NCBI GenBank assembly: GCA_937862815.1
Contig: CALMED010000007.1
Location: forward strand, 124,001 to 188,000
Length of the DNA stretch: 64,000 nt
Source: an uncultured Chitinophagaceae bacterium
GTDB lineage: Bacteria; Bacteroidota; Bacteroidia; Chitinophagales; Chitinophagaceae
Reading direction: 5' to 3'
This document shows, in pieces, positions 17,157 through 25,095 of the stretch. Within the stretch, counting starts at the first letter, position 1; each line of letters begins with the position of its first letter. Position numbers and translations under genes: made by a program. The notes beneath the pieces were generated by a model, which worked only from the letters and a program-made list of their open reading frames with translations, did no database searches and was not told the origin of the DNA.

Positions 17157-17633
17157 TCATAGCGGTTGTCCTTGCGTTGTAATATGACTGGCCACGATGC
17201 GGTCGCAGGCTTCCGCAATCAGGGCAAACACATCGTGATAACCGGCTTCCGTTCCGTACCAGGGATCGGGAACGCCCCGGTTTTCACCCGGGTAGAGGGC
17301 ATTGAGCAAGAGGTCCACTTTCCTTTCGTCCCAGTTGTTCCCTGCAATTGTACGGGCGTCCTGGTAGTTAGCGCTGTCCATCACATAGATCCGGTCGAAC
17401 CGGACAAAGTCCTCCGCTGCCAGTTGCCGGGCCCGTTGCTGGCTGATGTCGATCTGGTTCAGCCGGGCCACTTTCTGGCTCAGCCGGTGGGGAGGCTCGC
17501 CGGCATGCCAGCTGCCGGTGCCGGCACTCTCCACGGTCCACGACAGTCCTGCTTTCCAGGCCTTGTCCTGTAAAATACCCTCCGCCAGGGGGCTGCGGCA
17601 GATATTGCCAAGACATACCATCAGAATCCGCAT
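17157..17633 (-). CDS. Low-molecular-weight protein-tyrosine phosphatase
   Basis: This 158-residue enzyme removes phosphate from tyrosine (or related small substrates). The P-loop CX5R is in VCLGNICRSP with catalytic Cys7 and Arg13. The general-acid aspartate is in GVPDPWYGTEAGYH. The start MRILMVCLGN at 17633 is preceded at five bases by a TATCTTTG box; a longer frame upstream carries no homologous sequence. Such phosphatases often regulate capsule export kinases, but no kinase or polysaccharide locus is adjacent. The gene precedes hisS on the same strand. Confidence 0.92.
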   Translation of the reverse strand: MRILMVCLGNICRSPLAEGILQDKAWKAGLSWTVESAGTGSWHAGEPPHRLSQKVARLNQIDISQQRARQLAAEDFVRFDRIYVMDSANYQDARTIAGNNWDERKVDLLLNALYPGENRGVPDPWYGTEAGYHDVFALIAEACDRIVASHITTQGQPL

Positions 17634-17638
17634 GCCTG

Positions 17639-17646
17639 CAAAGATA
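17639..17646 (-). promoter_or_regulatory. -7 box TATCTTTG for the tyrosine phosphatase gene
   Basis: This exact TAnnTTTG box on the minus strand ends five bases before the chosen ATG, matching the near-leaderless layout of several other genes in the window. Confidence 0.55.
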
Positions 17647-17861
17647 ATTGTCCGGAGAACGCCACCCATTTTTGGCCACCCTTGCTGTATGGATTCCTGC
17701 AGACCGGCGCATCCCTTCATTTGATTGCGGCGGTTGTTAGAAAAACGTTAAAGCGGGGGTCGGTACAACAATTCAGGTCTTCTTCGGCCGGATGCTGAAA
17801 GGCACGGGTGGTGGTGCGGTTTTTTTTTAGCTAACTTGCCGCTCCAAATTCGGAGTAGCCG

Positions 17862-18095
17862 GTGCAACCATCCACACAAAACAGAAATCGCAGAACGCCC
17901 AATGTACGGGCCCTGTTTGACATCCTGATGGGATTCATTTATGCGGTGGTGGGCGGTCTGCTGGCCCTGGCCCCGTATATCCACCTGAAGCTGCCGATTC
18001 TCTCGGATGCGATGGTGCAGTTGTTTGGTGGCGCCTGTGTGCTGTATGGAGGCTTCCGGATTTATCGTGGTGTGAAAACGCTTTACTCCTCCTGA
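17862..18095 (+). CDS. Small two-helix membrane protein, unknown function
   Basis: This frame of 77 residues starts at a GTG. An in-frame ATG at 17928 would leave only 55 residues. Two hydrophobic segments are visible, FIYAVVGGLLALAPYI and VQLFGGACVLYGGFRIY, joined by a short loop. No family is recognised. It ends where the next gene, a PstS-like lipoprotein, begins (the stop overlaps or nearly touches that start), so the two are probably co-transcribed. The positively charged N-terminus (RNRRTPNVR) suggests the N-terminus is cytoplasmic. Confidence 0.6.
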   Translation: MQPSTQNRNRRTPNVRALFDILMGFIYAVVGGLLALAPYIHLKLPILSDAMVQLFGGACVLYGGFRIYRGVKTLYSS

Positions 18096-18100
18096 AACGG

Positions 18101-19027
18101 TTGTGGTACATATGGGGGTTGGTGCTGGGAGCAGCCGGTGTGGGGTGCAACCTGGATGAGGCAAGGAACCGCGATTCCGCCACCGAAGGAACCATCCGCA
18201 TCAGTGTGGACGAAAGCTTCCGGCCGGTGGTGGAAGAACAGATCCGGGTTTATGAGGCCAGTCACCCCGGAACGAAGATCCTCGCTACCTACAAGCCCGA
18301 GGCAGAATGTTGGGATGATCTCCTGCGGGATACCATCCGGCTGGTCATCGTAACCAAAAAGTTAACACAGGAAGAGGCGTCGTATTATTATGATTCCTTA
18401 AAATTATACCCGCAAAGTGGCCAGTTGGCCTACGATGCAGTGGCCCTGGTGGTCAACCGGAAAGCTCCGGACTCCGTCTTCACCACTGCCGATGTGGAAG
18501 GCTTGCTCGCGGGTACCAGTTCTTTGCCATACCGCCCCGTATTTGATGGGGTGAAAGCAACCAGCACCGTCCGTTACGCGCTGGATTCCATACTGCGGGG
18601 AAAACCGCTGGACCTGGCACGGGTTACCGCGGCCCGCAGCAGCTGGCAGGTGGTGGAATACATCGCACGCAATCCCGGCTATATTGGGTTTACCGGTATC
18701 AGCTGGATCGGTAATCCGGAGGACAGTGCCCAGCAGGAAATGCTGCGCCGTAACGTACGTATTGCCTGGCTGGCCTGCCGTGGCTGCGGTGATACGGCCT
18801 TCACCAAACCTGTTCAGGAAGAGATATTAACAAACCGTTATCCATACAACCGGGGCATTTTTTACGTCCTGAAAGAGCCGTACCCCGGTTTGGGAAAGGC
18901 GTTTGTGAATTTTATGAAAAGTGACCGTGGACAACTTATCTTCCGCCGTGCGTACCTGGTGCCGGCATGGCGGACCTTTGTGGTGCGGGACACACAGATC
19001 AAAATAGTAAAGCCGTTCGAACAATAA
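18101..19027 (+). CDS. PstS-like phosphate-type substrate-binding lipoprotein
   Basis: This protein of about 308 residues resembles the periplasmic binding proteins of phosphate ABC systems (PBP_like fold): GTIRISVDESFRPVVEEQ, then KLYPQSGQLAYDAVALVVN, with the hinge segment NPGYIGFTGISWIG and the closing FVNFMKSDRGQLIFRRAYL. The first in-frame conventional start is TTG at 18101. That start leaves WYIWGLVLGAAGVGC without a positive n-region. Starting at CTG 18092 would add MKR and give a normal lipoprotein signal with the acylated cysteine in GVGC. No pst permease or ATPase genes are adjacent, so it may act with a TonB-type system or as a sensor rather than in classical uptake. Confidence 0.8.
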   Translation: MWYIWGLVLGAAGVGCNLDEARNRDSATEGTIRISVDESFRPVVEEQIRVYEASHPGTKILATYKPEAECWDDLLRDTIRLVIVTKKLTQEEASYYYDSLKLYPQSGQLAYDAVALVVNRKAPDSVFTTADVEGLLAGTSSLPYRPVFDGVKATSTVRYALDSILRGKPLDLARVTAARSSWQVVEYIARNPGYIGFTGISWIGNPEDSAQQEMLRRNVRIAWLACRGCGDTAFTKPVQEEILTNRYPYNRGIFYVLKEPYPGLGKAFVNFMKSDRGQLIFRRAYLVPAWRTFVVRDTQIKIVKPFEQ

Positions 19028-19065
19028 TTAATATTTTTACCATTCTTTAAAACCCACGATTTTCA

Positions 19066-20772
19066 ATGAAGCGCAGAATCAGTTTAGCAGTGGTCGCTCT
19101 GGCGGTGGTAGCCCAGGTGTCGGCTCAAACCCTGGAAGAGGGGAAGACGTTTATGTATTACGAACGCTATAACAGCGCAAAGGACGTCTTTCAGAAGCTT
19201 GTGAGTGCCAGGCCGGGCGATGCGGTTGCCACCTACTGGTTGGGGCAGGTGTACCTGGCTACTGAACAGGTGGCTGCTGCCAAAGAAGTATACCAGAACG
19301 GCTTGCAGGCCAATGGCAACAACCCGCTGCTGCTGGCAGGGATGGGACAGGTGGAATTGCTTGAAAACAAGATCACCGATGCCCGTAACCGTTTTGAAAC
19401 CGCGCTCAGTCTCTCAAAAAATAAGGACCTCGACGTACTCCATGCCGTGGCCCGTGCCAATGTTTATACCAAGGAAGGCGACGCCAACTATGCCGTAAGC
19501 AAGCTCAACCTCGCTACCGGCCTTAAAGGGTTCAAAGATGCCTCCGTTTATATTACCATGGGCGATGCCTACCGCAAACTCGTGGACGGGGGCAATGCTG
19601 TTCTTTCGTATAAAAACGCCCTTAACCTGAATCCCAAACTGGCAGCCGCCCGTCATAAGGAAGGGCTCATTTACGAGACCCAGAAGAACCGGGAATATTT
19701 TATGCCTGCCTTTGAAGAAGCCATCCAGTTAGATCCCAACTACGGTCCCGCTTATTACTCCCTCTATGCCTACTGGTACTACCGCGATGTGGCCAAGGCG
19801 GAGGACTTTCTGAATAGGTACATTTCGGTCATTGACCAGGATCCGCAAAACGATTATTTCCGGATTGATCTCAAATACGCTTCCAAGCAGTTTGAGCAGG
19901 CCATCCAGGAATCAGATGCGCTGATCCAAAAGGTAGGCGTCAGCGTGATCAAGCCCCGGATCTACCGGTTGAAGGCTTACAGCTTTAAGTCGCTCAGCGA
20001 TTTCAGCAACGCCCGCAACAGCGCCGATGAGTTCTTCCGCAAGGCTCAACCCGAGGATATTGTCCCCAAAGATTATGAACTCTACGGCGATATCCTGGCC
20101 GGCACACCCGGATCGGAAACCCAGGCCTATCTTTATTACGAAAAAGCAATGAATGCCGACACCTCCGAAGAAAACAAAACCGCTTACCTCCAGAAGGCAG
20201 CCGACCTGGCCAAAGCGCTGAAAGACAAAGCAGGGATGGCCTACTGGCTCACCAAACAGTATAACACTAAAAAGAATCCCAATAATGTGGATCTCTACAA
20301 CCTGGGACGGGCCTATTTTGACGCCGGCGACGCCGAGTTTGGATACTATTCCAAAGCCGACAGCATTTTTACCATCTACACCGAGCGGTACCCTACCCAG
20401 CCCTATGGCTACTACTGGCGGGGCCGCAGCAACTGGAGCATTGATACCAGCATGATCAACGGCATGGCCAACCCCCATTTCGAAAAGTTCGTGGAACTGG
20501 CCAAGTCCAGCGCCGACTCGGTTTCCTTCCGCCCGCAGGTAAAAGTGGCCTATACCTACTTCATCGGGTACAACATCTTTGTGAAGAAAGATTACCCCAC
20601 TGCCATCCAGTTCTGCGACAAAATCCTGGAAATTGATCCCAACGACCGGGCGGCCAACGAGTATAAGCGCCAGCTGGGTGGCAATAAACCGCAGAACCAA
20701 CCCGGCACCACACCGGGCAGCAAACCGGCTGCAGGAAACAAACCCGCAGGAGCATCCGCTCCCCGCCGATAA
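19066..20772 (+). CDS. Secreted tetratricopeptide-repeat protein
   Basis: This 568-residue protein has a signal peptide (MKRRISLAVVALAVVAQVSAQ). Many TPR-type helix pairs follow; typical units include AVATYWLGQVYLATEQVAAAKEV, broken here as AVATYWLGQVYLATE, and later AVLSYKNALNLNPKLAAARH and YPTAIQFCDKILEIDPNDR. The tail from about residue 540 is a low-complexity Gly/Pro/Asn/Lys stretch. TPR proteins of this type are periplasmic scaffolds. It follows the PstS-like gene by 38 bases, as in many Bacteroidota genomes where such genes sit near TonB/ExbB genes. A terminator follows. The partner is unknown. Confidence 0.85.
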   Translation: MKRRISLAVVALAVVAQVSAQTLEEGKTFMYYERYNSAKDVFQKLVSARPGDAVATYWLGQVYLATEQVAAAKEVYQNGLQANGNNPLLLAGMGQVELLENKITDARNRFETALSLSKNKDLDVLHAVARANVYTKEGDANYAVSKLNLATGLKGFKDASVYITMGDAYRKLVDGGNAVLSYKNALNLNPKLAAARHKEGLIYETQKNREYFMPAFEEAIQLDPNYGPAYYSLYAYWYYRDVAKAEDFLNRYISVIDQDPQNDYFRIDLKYASKQFEQAIQESDALIQKVGVSVIKPRIYRLKAYSFKSLSDFSNARNSADEFFRKAQPEDIVPKDYELYGDILAGTPGSETQAYLYYEKAMNADTSEENKTAYLQKAADLAKALKDKAGMAYWLTKQYNTKKNPNNVDLYNLGRAYFDAGDAEFGYYSKADSIFTIYTERYPTQPYGYYWRGRSNWSIDTSMINGMANPHFEKFVELAKSSADSVSFRPQVKVAYTYFIGYNIFVKKDYPTAIQFCDKILEIDPNDRAANEYKRQLGGNKPQNQPGTTPGSKPAAGNKPAGASAPRR

Positions 20773-20795
20773 CTTCCCGTTATACAACACTTTGC

Positions 20796-20824
20796 AAATC
20801 CCCTCCCGGTGAGGGGTTTTTTTT
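20796..20824 (+). terminator. Intrinsic terminator upstream of the nuo operon
   Basis: CCCCTC (20800-20805) pairs with GAGGGG (20811-20816), with flanking A/T pairs beyond one mismatch, followed by eight T. It closes the TPR transcript before the nuo promoter. Confidence 0.85.
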
Positions 20825-20855
20825 GTTCTCCTGCCTGAATCTGCTGTGGCTGTCT

Positions 20856-20863
20856 TATTTTTG
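20856..20863 (+). promoter_or_regulatory. -7 box TATTTTTG for the nuo operon
   Basis: This exact TAnnTTTG box lies 19 bases before the nuoA ATG and directly after the TPR terminator. It is the only promoter-like box seen at the head of the 14.6-kb operon. Confidence 0.6.
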
Positions 20864-20882
20864 CGCCGATAAAAACCAGCCA

Positions 20883-21305
20883 ATGAACCTTTGGATTTCC
20901 ATTTTACAGGCCAGTCCGGCTACATCCACCTTATTGCAGGGCGATACTCCTTCCAGCTACTTTCCGGTAGGTATTCAACTTTTGTTTGCAGTGGGGCTGG
21001 TGGCATTGATCATGGTGCTCACCCATTGGCTGGGTCCCAAACGTCCTACCTTCGAAAAGCTGGAAAACTTTGAAAGTGGTATTGAAATTCACGGCAATGC
21101 CCGGCAACCCATGGCGGTGAAATACTTCCTGGTGGCCATCCTGTTTGTGTTGTTTGATGTGGAAGTGATCTTTTTTTACCCTTACGCAGTCAATTTCAGA
21201 GATCTGGGGTGGCAGGGGTTTTTCGCCGTATTGATGTTTGTAGGATTTTTCCTTTGCGGATTTATCTACATCATTAAAAAAGGCGCACTCAACTGGGAAG
21301 ATTAA
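20883..21305 (+). CDS. nuoA: NADH-quinone oxidoreductase subunit A
   Basis: This 140-residue membrane subunit of complex I has three transmembrane segments. The conserved loop is seen as KLENFESGIEIHGNARQPM, where NuoA proteins usually have E(S/C)G, and VKYFLVAILFVLFDVEVIFFYPYA is the signature of the second helix with its conserved acidic residues. The ATG at 20883 follows the promoter box; the frame extends upstream but without homology. It is the first gene of the operon, and a 100-base gap precedes nuoB. Confidence 0.95.
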   Translation: MNLWISILQASPATSTLLQGDTPSSYFPVGIQLLFAVGLVALIMVLTHWLGPKRPTFEKLENFESGIEIHGNARQPMAVKYFLVAILFVLFDVEVIFFYPYAVNFRDLGWQGFFAVLMFVGFFLCGFIYIIKKGALNWED

Positions 21306-21405
21306 TAGAACGTTGCGGAAGGGCTGAACCAGATCAATCGGGCAACTTTATGTGATACAGGTTGTTACTCTCTGGAAACGGCTTACTTCCTAAAATTAAA
21401 AGCAT

Positions 21406-21996
21406 ATGTCACGTCCGGTACAATTTAATATTACCCCCAAGGCTGCCGATATCAACAGCCATATCAGCGTAGTAGGAATGCCCGATGGACACATGGGCGA
21501 GGGTTTCTTTGCCACCAAACTCAGCGAAGTGGTGGGGCTGGCCCGTAAAAACTCCATCTGGCCGCTTCCTTTTGCCACTTCCTGCTGCGGCATTGAATTC
21601 ATGGCAACCGCCGCCGCCCACTACGATCTGGGTCGTTTTGGTTCGGAGCGAATGGCTTTCACACCCCGCCAGTGCGACCTGATGATGGTGATGGGTACCA
21701 TTTCCAAAAAAATGGGACCGGTGGTGAAGCAGGTGTACCTGCAGATGGCCGAGCCCCGCTGGGTGATGGCCGTGGGCGCCTGTGCCAGCAGCGGCGGTAT
21801 TTTCGATACCTACAGTGTGTTGCAGGGCATAGACCAGGTGGTGCCGGTGGATGTATATGTTCCCGGGTGCCCGCCCCGTCCCGAAGCCATTCTCGATGGT
21901 TTGATGCGGGTGCAGGACCTGGTGGGCAAAGAAAGCCTGCGCCGCCGCAACAGCGAACACTACAAGCAATTACTGAACAGTTACGGCATTGAGTAA
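21406..21996 (+). CDS. nuoB: NADH-quinone oxidoreductase subunit B
   Basis: This 196-residue subunit holds the terminal iron-sulfur cluster N2, which passes electrons to menaquinone. The cysteine ligands are in the tandem pair of TSCCGIEFMA, in GACASSGGIFDTY and in VPGCPPRPEAI. The basic segment FGSERMAFTPRQCDLM is conserved. It belongs to the peripheral arm where it meets the membrane arm. Length and motif order are normal. Confidence 0.97.
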   Translation: MSRPVQFNITPKAADINSHISVVGMPDGHMGEGFFATKLSEVVGLARKNSIWPLPFATSCCGIEFMATAAAHYDLGRFGSERMAFTPRQCDLMMVMGTISKKMGPVVKQVYLQMAEPRWVMAVGACASSGGIFDTYSVLQGIDQVVPVDVYVPGCPPRPEAILDGLMRVQDLVGKESLRRRNSEHYKQLLNSYGIE

Positions 21997-22057
21997 GTGA
22001 TAGGGCCGGCTATGCTGCAAGGCAGCCCGGCCACGAACGGATCAACTAAATCGAATC

Positions 22058-22576
22058 ATGGGATTATCCAACGAACAGATACAACAACGGCTGACGGAGA
22101 AATTCGGCGACCAGCTCAGCGCTTTCTCCGAACCATACGGTATGCTTACATTTGAAGCGCCCAAAGAACTGAACCTGAAAGTTCTGCAGTTCCTCTACGA
22201 CGATGAAGAGCTGAAATTCCGGTTCCTCACCGACCTGCAGGCCGTGCACTACCCCGGGGATCAGGGCCGTGAGCTGGCGGTGGTGTACCACCTGCACAAC
22301 CTGGTAGACAATGTGCGGATCCGCTTTAAAGTGTTCACCGACATCCGGCAGCCCGATGTGTTTACCGCCACCAAACTCTTTGCCACGGCCAACTGGATGG
22401 AGCGGGAGACTTACGATTTCTTTGGGGTGAACTTCCTGGGGCATCCCAACCTGAAGCGCATTCTCAATGTGGATGAAATGGATTATTTCCCCCTGCGGAA
22501 AGAGTTCCCGCTGGAAGACCAGACCCGTATTGATAAAGACGATGAAATGTTCGGACGGGGCGGCAGCATTGCATAA
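22058..22576 (+). CDS. nuoC: NADH-quinone oxidoreductase subunit C
   Basis: This 172-residue subunit forms part of the connecting region of the peripheral arm. The signature ERETYDFFGVNFLGHPNLKR, with the motif of the 30-kDa subunit, is followed by the closing segment YFPLRKEFPLED. It is a separate gene here and not fused to nuoD as in E. coli. It is 61 bases after nuoB. Confidence 0.95.
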   Translation: MGLSNEQIQQRLTEKFGDQLSAFSEPYGMLTFEAPKELNLKVLQFLYDDEELKFRFLTDLQAVHYPGDQGRELAVVYHLHNLVDNVRIRFKVFTDIRQPDVFTATKLFATANWMERETYDFFGVNFLGHPNLKRILNVDEMDYFPLRKEFPLEDQTRIDKDDEMFGRGGSIA

Positions 22577-22627
22577 TGCAGTCCCTTGTCACCCGATTGT
22601 TGACTTGAAACCTGTTCCTGACGCACC

Positions 22628-23854
22628 ATGACCGACGTACAAAACATATTGTTACCCGAGGGTTCCATTGAAAAGAAGACCACCACGCTCAACCTGGGAC
22701 CCACGCACCCGGCCACACACGGTGTGTTCCAGAACGTGCTGGAGATGGACGGTGAGCGCATCCTCAGCGCTGAGTCCACCGTGGGCTATATCCACCGGGC
22801 CTTCGAAAAACTGGCCGAACGGCGCCCCCTCTACCAGGTAACGCCCATCACCGACCGGCTGAACTACTGCAGCAGTCCCATCAACAACATGGGCTGGCAC
22901 ATGACCTGCGAAAAACTGCTGGGCGTTCAAACGCCCAAGCGGGTGGATTACCTCCGCATCATCATCATGGAGCTGGCACGCATCTCCGATCACCTCATCT
23001 GCAATTCCATCATCGGGGTGGACACCGGCGCTTTCACCGGCTTCGTGTACCTGATGGAGTACCGCGAGCTTATCTACGAAATCTATGAAGAGATCTGCGG
23101 CAGCCGCCTCACCACCAACATCGGACGCATCGGCGGTTTTGAACGCAACTTCACGCCCGTTGCCTGGGAAAAACTCGAACGTTTCCTGAAAGAATATCCC
23201 AAGGCTCTCAAGGAATTTGAGAACCTTTTCACCCGCAACCGCATCTTCATGGAACGCACCATCGGCTGCGGTCCCATCAGCGCCGAACGGGCCCTGAACT
23301 ACGGCTTCACCGGCCCCAACCTACGGGCCGCCGGGGTGGATTACGATGTGCGGGTACATACCCCGTATTCCTCCTACGAAGACTTCGACTTTATCGTACC
23401 CGTAGGAAGTACCGGCGATACTTACGATCGTTTCCTCGTGCGCAACGAAGAAATGTGGCAGAGTCTCAGCCTCATCAACCAGGCCTACCAGAAAATACAG
23501 GACATGAAAGGGGAGGAGTCGCAGGTGTATCACGCCGACGTGCCGGAATATTACCTGCCCGAAAAGCAGAAAGTCTATACGAACATGGAAGCCTTGATCT
23601 GGCATTTCAAGATCATCATGGGTGAGATTGACATGCCCACTGGAGAAGTGTACCACAGTGTGGAAGGCGCCAACGGTGAGCTGGGCTACTATTTCATCAG
23701 CGACGGTGGCCGCACCCCCTACCGCCTGCATTTCCGCCGGCCCTGTTTCATTTATTACCAGGCCTATCCCGAACTGATCAAAGGGGCGATGCTGAGCGAT
23801 GCCATTGTGGTGATGAGCAGCCTGAACCTGATTGCGGGCGAGCTGGATGCCTGA
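22628..23854 (+). CDS. nuoD: NADH-quinone oxidoreductase subunit D
   Basis: This 408-residue subunit forms the quinone pocket together with NuoB and NuoH. The start of the family core appears as LNLGPTHPATHGVFQNVLE, and later GYIHRAFEKLAE, GVDTGAFTGFVYLMEYREL and RLHFRRPCFIYYQA, which ends in the conserved C-terminal part. It descends from the large subunit of nickel-iron hydrogenases but lacks the metal ligands. Length is normal. Confidence 0.97.
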   Translation: MTDVQNILLPEGSIEKKTTTLNLGPTHPATHGVFQNVLEMDGERILSAESTVGYIHRAFEKLAERRPLYQVTPITDRLNYCSSPINNMGWHMTCEKLLGVQTPKRVDYLRIIIMELARISDHLICNSIIGVDTGAFTGFVYLMEYRELIYEIYEEICGSRLTTNIGRIGGFERNFTPVAWEKLERFLKEYPKALKEFENLFTRNRIFMERTIGCGPISAERALNYGFTGPNLRAAGVDYDVRVHTPYSSYEDFDFIVPVGSTGDTYDRFLVRNEEMWQSLSLINQAYQKIQDMKGEESQVYHADVPEYYLPEKQKVYTNMEALIWHFKIIMGEIDMPTGEVYHSVEGANGELGYYFISDGGRTPYRLHFRRPCFIYYQAYPELIKGAMLSDAIVVMSSLNLIAGELDA

Positions 23855-23910
23855 GCAACTGCAGCAAGAACGGAGTAAACAACGAACTCAACTATTAACG
23901 ATACACGCAC

Positions 23911-24399
23911 ATGAGGTTGACAGACGACAAATTGAAGCAGGTGGACGAGCTGATTGCTCACTACCCCGAAGGACGGCAGAAAAGTGCCCTCCTGCCCCTG
24001 CTGCACCTGATACAAAAAGAAAACGGCGGATGGCTCAGCACCGAAGCCATGGACTATGCCGCCGGATTGCTGCAGATCAAGCCCATTGAAGTGTATGAAG
24101 TGGCTACCTTCTACAGCATGTACAACCTGCAGCCCGTGGGTAAAACGGTACTGGAAGTGTGCCAGACCGGCCCATGTATGCTTCGTGGCAGTGATGACAT
24201 TCTTGCACATATTTATGACCGGTTGGGCATACGGCCCGGCGAAACCACGGCCGATGGCTTGTTTACCCTGAAGGCAGTGGAATGCCTGGGCGCCTGCGGT
24301 TATGCACCCATGCTGCAGCTGGGTCCCGACTACCGCGAACACCTGACGAAAGAAAAAGTAGACGCCCTGATTGCAGAAGGAAAAGCAAAGGCCAATTGA
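23911..24399 (+). CDS. nuoE: NADH-quinone oxidoreductase subunit E
   Basis: This 162-residue thioredoxin-like subunit carries the [2Fe-2S] cluster N1a in the NADH-oxidising tip. The four cysteines are seen in VCQTGPCMLRGSDD and VECLGACGYAPM. The N-terminal helical part (GRQKSALLPLLHLIQKENGG) is typical. It is followed after seven bases by an unrelated lipoprotein gene that interrupts the normal nuoE-nuoF neighbourhood. Confidence 0.96.
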   Translation: MRLTDDKLKQVDELIAHYPEGRQKSALLPLLHLIQKENGGWLSTEAMDYAAGLLQIKPIEVYEVATFYSMYNLQPVGKTVLEVCQTGPCMLRGSDDILAHIYDRLGIRPGETTADGLFTLKAVECLGACGYAPMLQLGPDYREHLTKEKVDALIAEGKAKAN

Positions 24400-24406
24400 T
24401 GATTAG

Positions 24407-24862
24407 ATGAGATACTGTACCATCATACTCGCTTTCATTTTTCTCACGGCTTGTAACAATAACGAGCCGGCCGGAAAGAAAGAGACCGTACTAACATCGG
24501 CTGATTCCACCGTGCCGGCAGCGCCCGATATGCACGATGCCCGCACGGCCCTCGACTGGGCCGGAACCTACTCCGGCGTGGTACCCTGTGCCGGCTGTGA
24601 AGGAATCACTACAACCGTAGTGCTTCATACCGACAGCACCTACCGCTACACCACCAGCTACCTGGGCAAATCCCCGGCTGCCGGTGTGAACACCGAAGGC
24701 CGCTGGCACTGGTTGGATGGTAACACGGTGGAGCTGGAAGGCATCACTAACGCCCCGGCCCGTTACCACGTGGGCGAGAACAAACTCTTTCAACTGGATA
24801 TGGAAGGCAACCGTATCACCGGTGAACTGGCAGATAAATATATTTTAAACAAACAACCCTGA
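24407..24862 (+). CDS. NlpE-like (copper-resistance N-terminal domain) lipoprotein
   Basis: This 151-residue lipoprotein starts MRYCTIILAFIFLTACNNN; LTAC is a good lipobox and Cys16 the acylated residue. The mature domain has the NlpE N-terminal pattern: DWAGTYSGVVPCAGCEGITT with its CxxC, VVLHTDSTYRYTTSYLG, then a short beta-barrel (RWHWLDGNTVELEG, KLFQLDMEGNRI). In E. coli, NlpE senses envelope and copper stress. Here it lies inside the nuo operon, seven bases after nuoE, and its stop overlaps the next start by one base. Why it sits there is unknown; co-regulation with respiration is an inference. Confidence 0.8.
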   Translation: MRYCTIILAFIFLTACNNNEPAGKKETVLTSADSTVPAAPDMHDARTALDWAGTYSGVVPCAGCEGITTTVVLHTDSTYRYTTSYLGKSPAAGVNTEGRWHWLDGNTVELEGITNAPARYHVGENKLFQLDMEGNRITGELADKYILNKQP

Positions 24863-25077
24863 TGGATCCGAAGCGGTATAAAAAAATCGTGCTGGTCAGT
24901 TTTGTATTGTCCCTTACCGGGGTGGCGATCTTCCTGTCGAAATACCTCACTGCAAACGAAGAAGCGCAGCTGGTACTGGGCGGCAGCGGGCTGGGGCTCA
25001 TGGTAGCTTCGATCATCCTGCGCTGGACGGCTAAACTCAGGCCCGGATGGTTTGAACGGAAAGGACCCAACACATAA
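24862..25077 (+). CDS. Small two-helix membrane protein in the nuo operon
   Basis: This 71-residue protein starts at an ATG that overlaps the preceding lipoprotein stop (TGATG), which implies translational coupling. Two hydrophobic segments, KIVLVSFVLSLTGVAIFL and LVLGGSGLGLMVASIIL, are joined by an acidic loop, and the tail is basic (WTAKLRPGWFERKG). No family is recognised. It is 18 bases before nuoF. It could be an accessory or assembly factor, but nothing in the sequence shows that. Confidence 0.7.
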   Translation: MDPKRYKKIVLVSFVLSLTGVAIFLSKYLTANEEAQLVLGGSGLGLMVASIILRWTAKLRPGWFERKGPNT

Positions 25078-25095
25078 TTCAGAAGCAAACGGAAT

